The notes beneath the pieces were generated by a model. The model saw only the letters and a list, made by a program, of their open reading frames with translations. It did no database searches and was not told the origin of the DNA. 64,000 nt of DNA from Euglena gracilis (lineage: Eukaryota > Euglenida > Euglenophyceae > Euglenales). How positions within the stretch are numbered: the first letter of the stretch is position 1; each line of letters opens with the position of its first letter. Below, piece by piece: positions 51,086 to 63,761 of the stretch. The stretch spans positions 42,840,632 to 42,904,631 of the forward strand of contig CP154954.1 of NCBI GenBank assembly GCA_039621445.1. Reading direction: 5' to 3'. A program made the translations under genes and the position numbers.

Positions 51086-51284
51086 AGGGTTGACGTTTTT
51101 TTGTTTTTTAAAAAAAAACAAAAAAAACATGTTTTTTTATATAAAAAAACGCAAAAAAAACATATATTTTTTTGAAAAAGCAAAAATTGACCTTTTTCCT
51201 TGCGAAATGACCATTTTTTTGAATGAAATTTTTCGCGGATTCCCCTTAACGTTTGAGTGCCCGAAAAAAGGTTAAGCAGTGAAG

Positions 51285-53860
51285 GTGGCTTACGGTTTTA
51301 CGTAAACGTGCAAAAATGGAAGTTTACGGAAAACCGTGTACCTGAACTTGTTTACTGTCTGCCGTAGACCTGTGCTGCACCCCTCTTGTTTGTGACTGGG
51401 GCCCAAACCTTGTCCCCAACCCCTGGAGCTGTGGTTGTGGCCACTTTGACCAAGCCCCTACTCTATATGTCCGATGCAGTGACTGAATATGTTCACGTGT
51501 TTCCGTAAACTTGCTATCTAAAAGTATTTGCCGTTATCAATGCATCCCTTCCTGGTACAGTCCCTGCGTTCTGTGGGAACAGTGCTGGAACAAGGCACGC
51601 TCTGTCCATATCAGTGTGGTGTTGGTGCCAAGCTGTGGAGGTGTTCCCCACAAACACTGCTGGGGTTGCTTGTGGGGCGGTGGTCCCCCCTCTCACTAGG
51701 TGCACTTGCGACTGAATGAAATGATGTTCACGGTTTCCCGTAAACTTGGCACAGGTTTGGAGAACAGAATTAAATCTGGGCAAAGGAACCATGTTACTGT
51801 TGATGAGCCCAGTTGCCATATACCGACCGGCTACAACCACCTCGACACACCTTGGACTGGGTAACAGGTGCCCTCCATTCCCCCGACTTCCCCCGATGCC
51901 TCCCAAGAAAGGTCCCTCAACAACACCCCAGACTGAGCTTTTTAAGGGCTCACTGCAGGGGGTCGCACCTGCTTCCTCACCACTTGTTGGGACTCAGCAG
52001 CTCCATCCCGACATCGAGATACCCCCCATTTTTGGAATCCAATGTGGTTTCCCTTCAAACTCCCCCACTTACTGAAAATGTTCTGGAAAAGTATTTATCC
52101 ATTTGTGCATTCCATTTCAACATTACAGAGAACTGCCCTCAAAAACACATTTCGCTCCTCAATTTTGAAGAGCTCGGCAAAAGAAACTGATTTATGCTGA
52201 ACGCAAAACTGTTGTGCTTAAAATACGTTTTCAGAATTCCATCCGTTGTTGCTTGTTGCAATTGGGGGAAAAATTCACCGAAAAAAGAGGCAACTGGAAA
52301 TCATCAGAGCGAACACCACTCAGAGCAACTGCCTCTCAGGATTGTCACTGACAACCGTCAAAAAAAATCAAAAAAATTGGCCGCTTTCAGCAGGTCAAAA
52401 TATAGCCTTTTTTGCCCAATACGTTTCGAAGGTTAGCAGGTCATTTCATAGGGAGCGTCTTTTGATGACTGTCAAATGATCCTTGGACTCTCTCCTCTAT
52501 CTTCAAATCACAGTCCACTGTGAGAGATCGGATGAGAGACACGAGAGACTTGCCTGAAAAAAGGTGAAAAAAATCCAACGACCACAACTTCCTTTGCCAG
52601 CTGTGCAAGATTAATTGAAGATCACTTGGGTGAGTGAGCACCAGCTTGGTGGTTTGCCCCTCCACTTCTAGGCCCGAGGCAACGATGGAGACCATCTTTA
52701 TCATTACAAATGCAAAAAACACTGATATCGAGATGTTTACGGTTTCTCGGAAATTTTTCTTCAACTGAGCACTGTTTACGGTTTCACATAAAACCCACTT
52801 TGTGCGTTGCTTACGGTTGTCTGCAAAGGAGGGGAACCTCTGCTCTTTCGGTCAAGCAGGCTGGTGGGGTGAGATCCGATGACCTTCCCCCTCCCACTCC
52901 ACAGGTCCTGAACGCAGCAGACGTTCTGGTTCTTATCAGGAGATGGGTTGCAGCAAATGGATTAACACGGTGGCACCGAGCAGTGTGATTCGCACAGGGG
53001 GTCGCGAGTCGGAACACTCTCGCCAAAACCACTCTCCTGACGGAATGTGTCCCTCCCCCTCGGGGAGACCCCCTATCTGGCAGTTTGGGTGGACTCGGAA
53101 AATATGTTTCAAACCAGCTTGGGGCCCGGAAAGAAAAAGATGGGGCATTCTGGCGTCTGCTGTTGACTCCGCTCCCGGGAGTTGAGAGGTGGAAACGACA
53201 TAAACTCCTCCGGAGCACCCTCACAGCAACGGTATCCTCCCCTTCAGCTGTTGGAACTCTACCGCTCCTGTGTACCAGTCCAGGAGGCAAGGGGCGAGCA
53301 CCGGGGGGTGTCCAGCTGCTTGGCAGCCATCAGGGGAACCAAAACGAGAGACACCCCATCCCCTTGTTAACACGGCTTATTTGCATACTTCAAACAAAAT
53401 TTACGCAAAACCGTAAACATCATTAACTTTACGGTTTCCGGTAAGACTTCTTTTTGAAAGTTATACACTCACACCCTGCCCAGGAGAAAGAAGGGGTTCC
53501 ATTTTTGCAAAAAGGGCTCAAAAGGCCAAATCGGGAAAACTGTTTTTACTGGTTTTGCAGGCATTTAGCCAGGCAACCGCTGTTCAGGAATTATCAGGCC
53601 TTTTTGGGGACAAACACAAAATTTCGGACAGAGTCTCTGCTGGGGGGTGGCAGTCAATTTCAGCCGGCACCCCAAAAAAATTCTCGGGGAAAAAAATGTG
53701 GACACAGGGGACTCGACACAAAAGGGCGAAAAATCCTGATACAGCAAAAAGCCCAAAGTACCCAAAACGGGATCAAAAGGGTCGTTTTTATCGAGGTGGA
53801 AACCAACCCAGAAAATTTCTGGGAAATTTTTGGAGTAAAAGTTTACGGGAACCCGTGACC
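51285..53860. mobile_element. GTTTACGG-motif element (copy B)
   Basis: Counterpart of 26,900-29,495 with all main GTTTACGG/CCGTAAAC sites retained. The sequence between them carries more substitutions than the neighbouring copy pairs. Confidence 0.5.
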
Positions 53861-54105
53861 CTTTAAGTGAAAAAAACGACGCAAAAAAAAGTGGGCAGAC
53901 AACGCGAGCTAGGACAGGGGGCTGCAAGCACAAGGTCCGGAAAAAAACAGAAGCTTGCCCCTACCAGCCTGAGGTTCATTGAACTTTGGTGACTGTGAAA
54001 GCACTCAAATTTATTTCTCACTGCAGTATGACTGTGAATATGACTCTGGATGGCAGCTAGCACCTTTTTTTTCCAGCCAGACCCCCCTTAGGGGGGTCCT
54101 TAAAA

Positions 54106-54228
54106 AACTCCCTGTCCGTGGCCCTCCACTGGAACGTGGCTGGGCCGTGCGCCAGCGCCCCGTTGCAGGCCACCGCCCTCGCCCTGGAGCTTGTCTGTGC
54201 CGCCCAGATCCTGCCCCCCGAGGCCCAG
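54106..54228 (+). CDS. exon-like island (copy B)
   Basis: Counterpart of 29,745-29,867. The frame is kept with one Ala to Val change, and the donor reads CAG|GCCGAC instead of CAG|GTCGAC. Confidence 0.3.
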
Positions 54229-54374
54229 GCCGACCTTCGACCAGGGCCTTGCTAGATGTTATCAACAAACGTACAACCCTCAAGAAGAGTATCAATAATA
54301 AATAGTGGTGGCATTGAGAGAATTGAAAGGTGTTGTGAACAGGGCGTTAAAGACCCCCCGCCCCTGGGGTGCAG

Positions 54375-54759
54375 CCAGGGTTTGATATAAGGACAGGTGG
54401 GGGGGTCCGGACCCCCCCCTGCGGGCCAGGAGGGGGGGTGGGGGGGACACCCCCACACCTAAACAGTGGCGCGGTCTGGGCGACCGAAATTTTTTGACCC
54501 CCCAAAACGACCAAAAGTGCCATTTTGGGCACTTTTGGGGCAAAAATTTGCCAAAAATGCAAAAAATTTTCGGCGCAAAGCGCCGGAAGAAAAAATTGAC
54601 CCTTTTTGGGGGGGTCCGGGGTACCCCCCCAGAGTCGGTCCGGACCCCCCTGGCAGGTGGGGGTGGTCCGGACCCTCCCTGCGGGCCAGGAGGGGGGGGG
54701 GGTGGGGGGGACACCCCCACCTAAACCATGTACGCCCTCCTCCTTATATCAAACCCTGG
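54375..54759. mobile_element. inverted-repeat element, 19-bp ends, GTGCAG duplication (copy B)
   Basis: Same ends and same 6-bp flanking GTGCAG (54,369-54,374 and 54,760-54,765) as the element at 30,003-30,391, so the insertion predates the split of the two copies. Confidence 0.85.
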
Positions 54760-54780
54760 GTGCAGGTCAGAAAGGCTGGC

Positions 54781-54872
54781 TAAAAAAAAAAAAAAAAAAA
54801 GAAGGAAAATAAGACAAATACAAAATACCACACAATCATAGCCCCCCAGGAACGCCGAAAAAAACAAATACC
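54781..54872. other. copy-B-specific A-rich insert
   Basis: A run of 18 A followed by about 70 A-rich bases replaces the short AGCTGGCTGG of copy A at about 30,412. No coding content. Either a real insertion or low-quality sequence. Confidence 0.5.
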
Positions 54873-55326
54873 TGGCCTGAAAAAGGCTGCTGACTTACCC
54901 CCCCCCCCTTCTCCATGGGGTCCCTCGCCGTAACTGGGCCTGACTGGGGGTCGAACCAAATACCCAAAAATCAAAACTGCAAAAATGCCAAAAAATAATA
55001 ATGCCAATTATGCAAAAAAATACCCCTTTTTTGCGACCCCTTTTTTGCCCAGTTTAGGTCCTTTTTGCACATCCGACAGGGTTACCGCACCGCCGCCTTT
55101 GGGCAGCCAGAAAAAAAAATAAACTTGTGTGGGGCTGGAAAAAGGCTTCTGGCTGGACCAAATTCTCTTTCGCAACACCCACACACCCACAGAATGCATT
55201 TCTAACTTCAATGTCCTTTTTGATCAGAATAATTTCATGACAGCGAAGGACGATCGTGAGTTGGATGTCCTTTGGATTTGACCTTGGTGCTGGATGGTTG
55301 TGTCCTAGTAAGCCTCCCCCAAAAAT

Positions 55327-55342
55327 AAAAAAAAAAAAAAAA

Positions 55343-55383
<41 letters not shown>
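55327..55383. other. copy-B-specific poly(A) insert
   Basis: About 55 bases almost entirely A, interrupted once by CAT. Copy A (30,847-30,853) has only a short A run here. Confidence 0.7.
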
Positions 55384-55384
<1 letters not shown>

Positions 55385-55780
55385 CCCAGGACTTATTTTT
55401 GGGTCCGTGGTTTCCGGGGGGTTCCTTATTTTGGGGGGGTCTTATTTTTGGATTTTTTCTTGACCTGGGCCAGAAAAGCACCATTTTTCAGGTTCCCAAG
55501 ACTGCTAAAATTTTTCCTTCGGCGCTTCGCCCCATGTGTAAATTGGTGTAATTTGACATTTAAGATGTATTTTGCACTTCAAGAATCTGAAATTTTTTGA
55601 AATTTCATCATTTTTGTGTTTGAAATTGGGGTTTTTGGTAATTTTCAGGGAAAAATTTCACCGTCTTCGCACCGTCAAGGGGGGTCTTATTAATGGGGGG
55701 GGGTCTTATTTTTGGATTTTTGCTTGATCGGCCCAGGGGGGGTCTTATTTGGGGGGGGGTATTATTTTGGAGGGGTTACT

Positions 55781-56444
55781 CCAGTCCGCCATATAGTGCG
55801 TATCACAACGCATCTGTGATACATTAACTTTTTTGGGGTGATACATATGTGATACATAAAAATTTTGGGTGATACATATGTGATACATTAAAAAAAATTT
55901 GGTGATACATATGTGATACACAAATTTTTGTCTTTTTTGTCAGCAACTTCTCAGCCGCTCCTTCCAAAGGGAACCTTCAAAACGCGGAAGACAGGATTCC
56001 GAGACAACAATTCCTCAAACCATTGGCAAGAGTAAACCCCCCCAAATAATACCCCCGGGGTATTATTTTTTCGCCCGAAGTCCCGGCGCGAGGGGGGGGG
56101 GTCTTATTTGGGGAGGGGTGTTATTTCCCAAAAATCTTCGAAATTTTTCGAAGCCACGTAAGTCCCAAAATAGCACCCAAAACCCCCTTTTGGGTCATTT
56201 TTTGTGCTTTCTCATAAAATTTAGCATTTTTGGAGGCCAGATGATCAAGAAAAAAAATAGAAATTTTTCGTAATGTAATGTAATTTGATGTAAAAAAGGA
56301 AATTTTAATGAAAAAATTTGGTGATACATATGTGATACATTAAAAATTTTTTGGTGATACATATGTGATACATTAATTTTTAGGCTGTGATACATGTGAT
56401 ACGTAAAAAAAATTTTTGGTGATACATACTAAATGGAGGTCTGG
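55781..56444. mobile_element. inverted-repeat element, CCAG ends, GTTACT duplication (copy B)
   Basis: Counterpart of 31,255-31,880 with GTTACT at 55,775-55,780 and 56,445-56,450. The interior has an extra 50 bases around 56,043-56,092 carrying the palindrome AATAATACCCC/GGGGTATTATT. Confidence 0.85.
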
Positions 56445-56754
56445 GTTACTCTCTCCTGGGAATGGTTCAGAGTGACGATCATGCTGAACTTAATGTATCT
56501 GATGATATATATCCTTTACAATCAGGGTTGGTGAGTGGGTGGGTGGTGGGCGGGCGGATGGGTGCGTTCGTGCGTGCACGCATGCATGCATGCGTGCATT
56601 GCTGCAAGCATTTCGTCCCCAAAACAAGTGCGGCAAGCTGCAACGAGGATTTGGTAGGAATCACCTTTTGTTTTGGACATGCTCCTATGCGGCTTCCGGG
56701 AAGCGATTGAAATGGTCCCCGGCACACTTTGGGGGCCGTCCCCCATCCCGGCAG

Positions 56755-56860
56755 GAGAGGCAGCGCTGGACGGTGACCGGGGCTCGGGCGAGGCGGGGCG
56801 GAGAGGGTGAGCTGCTCGCCGAAGCCCGGCGGGGGGTCATTGGGCCCGACAGCCTGCAGG
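56755..56860 (+). CDS. exon-like island (copy B)
   Basis: Counterpart of 32,189-32,294. The plus-strand frame is unchanged. Confidence 0.3.
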
Positions 56861-59111
56861 GTGATGGCGTGGGCGGAGGCGGCGGAGGCAGGGCGGCCCC
56901 AGGAAGGCCGGGGGGGGGGGGGGTCGACCCCCCACCCACCACCCACATGGGGTTGCAGGGAGACCCGTCCAGCCCTGGGTGAAGGAGGAGCGCAACGTGG
57001 GGGAGAACCACGGCATAGGCCTGGGAGGGGAGGGCGGAGGCCCTGGGGGGGGGGGGGGGCAAAGGTGGAGACGACAGCACAGAGGCTCCATCGGTTCACA
57101 GACGCAGGCGCGACGCAGAGGGTTGCTGGGGCGTGTGAAAGGAGTGTGGCATCGGAGATTTATTCGGAAGCCTCGGCCGCCAGCGAGGCTCTGAGAATTT
57201 TTTGTAGTTTTTTTTTCGGAAAGCCATGCTGAGTGGGACTGGCCTTTCAAGCAACAGAATAACTGGTCCGCAAAATCATTACATACACACATATATACAC
57301 ATGTGGCGTAAATCACTGCCCATGCAAATACATTGCCCATTTGAACAATATTGTGTGCTCAACATATATCGGCACACATAATAATACACATCACAAAACG
57401 CAATTGAGTTTCGCTGTTTCAATGTCATCCAGCACTTTACTCCTCCGGTAGTATTGGAAAACACATCAATTCAAGTGCAAGAACTCAACCATGGAAAAAA
57501 TAATTATCTTTTGGCATTCTTCTGGCAAATTGATTTTTTTACACTGTCTGCAATTTTCGTGATGGCAAAAAGAAATCTCGTAAACGAGATCAGGCCAAAA
57601 AAAATTATGCGATGAAAATGTTTTCATGTGGAATATAAATGTGCAAGGAGGAGGAGGAAGGGATCATCGGACTGAGCAGCTGTATCTGGCATTCCATCTG
57701 GGATTGAAAAAGACATAAGAAATCGACATCTGGACGGTTGCCTGCAGCTTGGTCGCAACGACACAAAAAAATTGGCTGGTGGCTGAGTTGAGTTGCGTTG
57801 AGCAGTTGGTGCTGGCTCAACAGCCAAACCCAAACCATGAGGCACCGGTGGGGACAGTGGAGACTCGTTGAGCCGAGCGGGTGTGGCCAGGCAATAACAG
57901 CGATAGCGATGTCCTATGCTGGGTGTATGTTCACCTGCCGAAGCGCAACAGCGTCACATTTTACCTCAAATGCAGTGCACATTGATCGGAAAGCATTGAG
58001 TGTTGCACCAAATCAAAATTAAACTCACATGTTGTGGAGGCTTTCACAAAGCCTCCAGAACATGCCATTCTTGCTGAAAACGTACAAAACAGATAGCCTG
58101 GAAAGAAGAGGCAACCCAATTTCATCCCATCGTCCGATGAGGTCCCAAAAACGTCAAAAATGGAAGTGTTTTTTGGAGGTATTTCCTTTACGTCCTAAAT
58201 TAGTGTGCCGTGCTCAGAAATCCACATTCTCACACGCATATTCTTTGTGATTAGGGGGGGTGCTGCATTAGAAACACTATAACTATTTTCTCGACACTGA
58301 CATGTACTTTTCAGAGGGGGAAAAGCACCAATCTGTGCCGGCTGCATGGCACTGTACTCTCAGCCAAAGAGCTGGGACGTGTGGCTGGAAGCAGAACATG
58401 AAACCCAACAGCCGAATCCAAAGCTGGTGTCAGCAAGCCTGCTTGGCATCGCCACCATCAGGGAATTTCTGAAGAACCCCCCCTTAGTTGCACTCAGGCT
58501 TCTTGTCTGTTTATGGCCGGCGCTAACTTCTTAAGAAACCCCCCACCCCCCCCCCCCCCCCCCCCCCCCCCGGGCGGTCCAGCATACTGCTTGGAAAATG
58601 AGCTGCTGGGTGGACCCCCCAGGGGGGGGGGGAGGAGGGGGGGTCAGGAGCTGGGCTGGGCTGGAACTGCCATCCTGGTCCAGCTAGGAAGATCCACCAA
58701 CCAAGTTCAAACCCTTTGGTCCATATCCACGAATCACCATCAGGATCGTTTCCCATTACGGTTTGGTGTGTGCAGTGTGCTTCGACAGGGGAGCGACGCA
58801 CGACGACACCCCTCAGGGAGGGGGACGGGGTGCTGGAGGGAGGGGGGAGGAGGTCGCCTGCCGGTCGCTATCCGGTTCGCCCCGGCCGTCGCCGGGGAAT
58901 AAGCGTGCATCATTCAAGGGCCCACTTCCACGCCCGGACGGGCAGCTTGATCATACCCGCGCCACCACCGCCCTCCCCTCCGCACTGCTCCGGTTTGGAG
59001 CAGTGGGCGGGGGACGGATCCCTCAAAGCAGCGGATGCCCCTGCAGTGCGGTGGTGCTGGCAAAGCATCTGGGGGGGGGGGGGCAGGAGGGCGGCGCTGG
59101 GTGTGGACGAC

Positions 59112-59263
59112 CTTCTTGGGGAGGGCCGTGCAGCAGCCGCAGCAGGTGAGGCAGGGGCTCAACTTGAGGGGCAGCAGCAGCACCCATACGATACAGCCCA
59201 GCAACGCGATGACGAGCAGCACCGGGAAGAAGAGGATGACGTTGATCACCTTCAGCGCCTTCA
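59112..59263 (-). CDS. orphan transmembrane exon (copy B)
   Basis: Same helix and Cys cluster as copy A, with LLLP conserved. Ala replaces Ser only outside the proposed exon. Acceptor TTTTTTTGCAG, possible donor AAGAAG|GTCGTC. Confidence 0.65.
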
Positions 59264-59756
59264 CTGCAAAAAAATTGGAGGTGAAAAAAAAAACAAAAAT
59301 TCACCCACAAAAAATTTTTGGCGCTTTGCGCCGAAAATGTTTTCGAAGCGGGAGTGGACCGGGGCATTGGCAGGATGTGGTGAGGTAACAAAACAACACA
59401 TCGAAGAAGGGCGGCATACCACAACCACCCATTGCCGGCTTCAAATAAAGTGTCTCTTGCTATTCCACGGCATGTGAAGGATTGGCCTGAAAGAGTGACA
59501 TGGAAACATGGGGCTATATACGATGATGATTTCCTGCATCATGCGAGGCCCAATGGTTCCCCCCCTAAAACTCGCTGAGAGGGATACCCTTGTGGGGTGG
59601 AGGCACATGTGGGGGCTGCAACACTGAAAGGGTGCATTTGCTCCAGCCCAAGACTGTGGAACATCCACACAAAATGGTTTTAAATATGACAAACATGACA
59701 CCTTTTCTGAATTTTTGTTTCTGTATTGAAAATTGATTTGATGTATGAAAATGATT

Positions 59757-59845
59757 TTATATTATAAAGTATTATTATTAAATTTATTATTAATAATTGA
59801 TATTAGAAAAAATTATTATTGTATTAAAAAATTATTAACAGTATG
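59757..59845. repeat. short ATT microsatellite (copy B)
   Basis: Degenerate ATT/TTA tract, counterpart of 35,293-35,475. Confidence 0.8.
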
Positions 59846-61030
59846 AAGATGTGGTAAAGAAAACAGTTTGTGTGCGGGGAATGCAATGTGGTTTGCAATG
59901 TCAACACACTGCAGGGGGGGGGGGATGCGCGGGACAGCCCTCGGAAAAAATGCGCAAAAAATGCGCAAAAAAATGTGCTGAGTTTGTGACATTCCTAAGG
60001 GAAAAAGGACTGAGAAAAATTTCCAACAGTGAACCCAAAATTAAACCAAAATCACCAAAAAGAGCTGAAATGAAGGCATTTTGGCCAAAAAATGCATGAC
60101 CAAGGCGTCACTCTCCGTTCACCATAACCAACAATGTCAGCCATGGTTGTCCCTTACTTGTGACCAGGGGAGTGGGATTCCCGCCCTGGTTACGTGTCAA
60201 TGTGGGGTCTCTGAAACCCCTAGTGTCCTCATCGTCATTGGATGAATACCCACACCTCATCACCGAAGGGTTTTCTCTTGAGGCGGGTCCCTTGGGTGGA
60301 AAAAAAGTGCGAAAATGGGTTCGTTGGTTACAGAAATGGGTCAGTTGAATGTGGGCAAAATTCGGTGAGCATGTGATTTGGGTGGAAAATGTGCAAAAAA
60401 GGCAAATTGGGCAAAATTGGGCAAAAAAGGCGCAAAAATGGAGAATGTGCAAAATTGGGCAAAAAAATGGGCAAAAAAAATGGGCAAAAAAAATGGAAAA
60501 TGTGCAAAAAAATGCGCAAAAAAAATGCGAAAAAAATGCGCATTTTTGAAGAATTGACAAAAATGCGCAAAAAATGCAGAAAAATGCGCAACGCATCCCC
60601 CCCCCCCGCACACTGTTTGGCAATGCTCCTGCCCCTCCTAGCTGATCACAGGAGGTTGTGAAATGGAAGTTAGAAAGTTTTGAAAGCTATACTAAGGTCC
60701 ATTAGAAAGGGGACCGACCACAGCATACCAAACACCTTTTTTGAGGAAACCTGTCGTGCTGCACCTACTGAATGCATTTGGAAATGACTTCCTTTCAACA
60801 AAAAAGGGGTGACAATGGTCCAAAGTGATCGCATTTGGGCTGTGAAATGGCACAGAATATCGAGTGGGCAAACAGGTGGCCAAAACTGCTTACAAAGGAA
60901 TATAGGAGGCCATTTGATATAACCGACATTGCTATTGACATTGGCATAAACAGGATTATTTGAGAAATTCCCGGGTCATATCCAACACAACCTTGACTTC
61001 ACATCCTTTCTCTTGCTGCTTGTTTTATGT

Positions 61031-61259
61031 CCAACAAAACAAAAACAAAAAAAACAAAAAAAAAAAAAAAAAAAAAACAAAAAAAACACACCAACAAAAA
61101 AAAAAACAAAAAAAAAAAAACCAACAAGCAAACAAAAAATCAACAACAAAAAAAACAAAAAAACAGAAAAAAAAAAAAACCCCCCCCCCGCGCCCCCACC
61201 CCCATCGCCCCCCGACCCTCCCCCCCCCCCACCCCCCCCCCCCCCACCCCCACAAAAAA

Positions 61260-61293
<34 letters not shown>
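61031..61293. other. copy-B-specific A-rich/C-rich low-complexity insert
   Basis: About 240 bases made of A runs with single C or G, a 70-base C-rich centre, then a 30-base A run. Copy A has only CAAAAAGGG here (36,653-36,661). It looks more like degraded base calling across a hard homopolymer than like a biological element, but a real insertion is possible. Confidence 0.6.
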
Positions 61294-61294
<1 letters not shown>

Positions 61295-61487
61295 AGAGAT
61301 CCTTACCTTCTCTATCCGTCAGTGTCCAGACCCAAAATAATCAAAATAATGGATCGTCCCACACTCTGCTCACAGTGGAAGCACAGATCACGATGGCGTC
61401 ATGCGCAAATGCGTCCCCCGAGGTTCGACCCCGCATCACCATTTGCCAACAGTGGGCGTGTTTGCCTGGGTGAGTGTTCGCCCGCCA

Positions 61488-61712
61488 CTACACGCCGCGG
61501 GCGAACAGCACGCGGTGCAGCGCGGGCCGCAGCGCTAGCATCGCCGGCCGGCAGTGCTCGCGGATGTCGTCATCCACAAACAGGAGCGGCGCGCCACCCG
61601 CAGCGTGGGCAGCAACGACCGCCGCCTTCTCCCCACCCCGCCGGGCGCCCACAACGTGGATGGGCAGCGTGGCTGGTGCGCCGTGTGCCGTGAGGAACGC
61701 CCGCATGGAGTC
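61488..61712 (-). CDS. HAD-fold phosphatase-like gene, last exon (copy B)
   Basis: Same as 36,855-37,079, ending HRVLFARGV and TAG, with Thr to Ala before LHRV. LLFVDDDIREH is intact. Confidence 0.8.
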   Translation of the reverse strand, partial: DSMRAFLTAHGAPATLPIHVVGARRGGEKAAVVAAHAAGGAPLLFVDDDIREHCRPAMLALRPALHRVLFARGV

Positions 61713-62147
61713 GGGGCAGGGGAGGCCGGGGTCGGAGCGGGGGAGGTCTGGGCAGAAAGAGCCAGGCCCACTGGTTTGGAAGCCAAGTCAATTAGAAACC
61801 CGTCAGCAAAGCTTTCTGGTTACCTTCGAAAAAACTTGCCCGGTGACCAGTTTTGGGCCTTTCAGGAAGTCTGCCGTTTAATGCCCTGTATTCAAAATAG
61901 CCAGTCACGCCTCGGCCAGATGGTCGCATTGGCACGCCTTCTCCAGACAGGACCGTCCTTCGGGTGCTTTTAGTGAATGAAGTAAGTGTTGCCAACCTTT
62001 TTTATTTCCATAATACGCAATAAAACGTCATTCTTTAAAAAAAAAAGCAAAACGAAAATGCAACTCCCCCAATGAAATGAAGCGGACAGGACACGCCGCG
62101 ACGCGAACGTGGATCGGTTAACGTGGTGTTCGGCGAGGGACCCCCTG

Positions 62148-62255
62148 GGAGAGGTGCGGGTTCCGGGTCACGATGTGCACGTTGGGGTGGGCGCAGCAGA
62201 GCGCCACCAGCAGCGGGTCCACCGTGTGCTGCCCGGCGAGGGGGTCCCCGCCAGA
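62148..62255 (-). CDS. HAD-fold phosphatase-like gene, motif II exon (copy B)
   Basis: Same as 37,519-37,626 with one Ala to Val change (LLVALC). VHIVTRN is intact. Frame and length are kept. Confidence 0.8.
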
Positions 62256-63030
62256 CGTGCGCAGGCCGGCTGGGCCCGGGCGTTGGGGCAGCAGGTGGGG
62301 GAGGCCACAAGAGGGCGAACCTTGGAGGTGATGCCGAAGGCGACGGAGGCACCACTGAAGAATGCGCACTCCCATAATCTTGCAACTGACCACAGTTTGC
62401 GCAAAGTGTGGGGGGATGTGTCAAACCACCGATCCAAGACGTGACAACAAGCAGGGCAGTCATTTTGCAAAAGAAATTTTCCAATCCAATGAATCCAGGG
62501 GAAATGGCCAAAAAAATAATATGGTCATAATATTGCCAAAAAAAAAAACGGTTCGACCCGGGAGGAAAAAAATGATTTCTGGCATCCTAGGACCATCCTC
62601 CATCCACCCAAAACATAAAAAAAATAGCTTTCCACTTGGTTAGTTTTCGACCTTCTGGCCCTTGGGCCAACCCCCTTGGGGGGGGGGGGTCGGTGGTTGA
62701 GTTTTTTCCCGTCCAAAAGGGAAAAAAATCCAGAAAGGAGGTTAAAAAAAACCGCCATTTTTTCAAACCCAAAACCGTCAATTTTTCTGGTGCTTTGAGC
62801 CGAAAAAAATTGCATTTGTGACAAAAATTTACCTAAAATGGCCGACTTTGGGAGGAGAATTCTTCAGCCCGGAGCTCCGCACAAAACTGAAAATCTGGCC
62901 AAACTTCTGAAAAGGTGTCCTCCGACCGGGGGTAGAGGTCATTGGGGGGGTGACGGCGGTCCTTAAGGGGTCCTTTACAAAAAAAGAATCTGTTCCCTCA
63001 AGGACCACCCTGACAACGAGGCAGTCGCCT

Positions 63031-63118
63031 GGTTCGCGTGGAGGCGACCGTGCGATCGAAGTCCAGGAAGACGGCCCCTGGGCGAAGTTGCTCCACCAGC
63101 TCCATCCTGGACAAGCCC
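63031..63118 (-). CDS. HAD-fold phosphatase-like gene, motif I exon (copy B)
   Basis: Same as 38,384-38,471. FLDFDRTVAST is intact. The next intron starts AGGCGACTGCCTC, as in copy A. Confidence 0.8.
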
Positions 63119-63238
63119 CTGCAGTCCATCACCCCCCCCCCCAGGCATCGTATTAACCCTGGTGCGCTCGCCCTCCAGTGCCGGTGTCGGTGCCGCATGC
63201 TGCCGCTTGCCACATGGCGGAGGGAGGGGCTTGGGCAC

Positions 63239-63359
63239 CAGCTCGCCGTCCCCACGCCACAGGGCGCAGGCCTCGCAGCTCCACAGGTCGCACACGAAGC
63301 ACTTGGCGGCGTGCGGGCAGAAGGCCCGGCGGTCGCAGCTGCTGCGGAAGGGGCATCCC
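63239..63359 (-). CDS. HAD-fold phosphatase-like gene, second Cys-rich exon (copy B)
   Basis: Same as 38,587-38,707, cysteines unchanged. In this copy the gene continues upstream. Confidence 0.7.
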
Positions 63360-63761
63360 CTGCGGGGCCCAGCACTGGCACGGCTCTCGGAAAGAAAAAG
63401 CGAAGGGCACGAGCGTGAGGGGGTGGCAGTTTTGCAATGTTTTTGAGTGAGGATCAGCCACTTGTAGCCTGACGGCGTGACCGTGAAGACAATATAAAGC
63501 AAGAACTGTGGGACCACAGCACCTGGATGATGTTAATCACGCATCAATTCGGGCAAACATCTTTCAACATCAAGAAAGGTTGGTTTCCTTCAAAACGTGG
63601 TTGCTGAGGTGAAAAACCAATCAAGCTGGAAGGAACACCTATGCAGCCACTGGTGGTCACGAACTGTACCAAAAACCTGGAGGCACACTGAACCAACCCT
63701 CCGCCAACATGAACACAGACCGATATTGGAGGAAGGAAAGAGGGGGATTTTGGCTGAGACC

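Larger units (their letters stand above)
39013..63441. repeat. large direct repeat, copy B (about 24.4 kb)
   Basis: Second copy of 15,245-38,789, in the same order and orientation. It is longer because of a 575-bp insertion (42.97-43.54 kb), A/C-rich inserts (54.78, 55.33 and 61.03 kb) and small indels. It is shorter in the ATT microsatellite and near 59.6 kb. Confidence 0.9.

Noticed and set aside
60960-61340. Lys- and Pro-rich open frames
   Set aside because: Created by the A-rich/C-rich insert of copy B. Copy A has no such frame.
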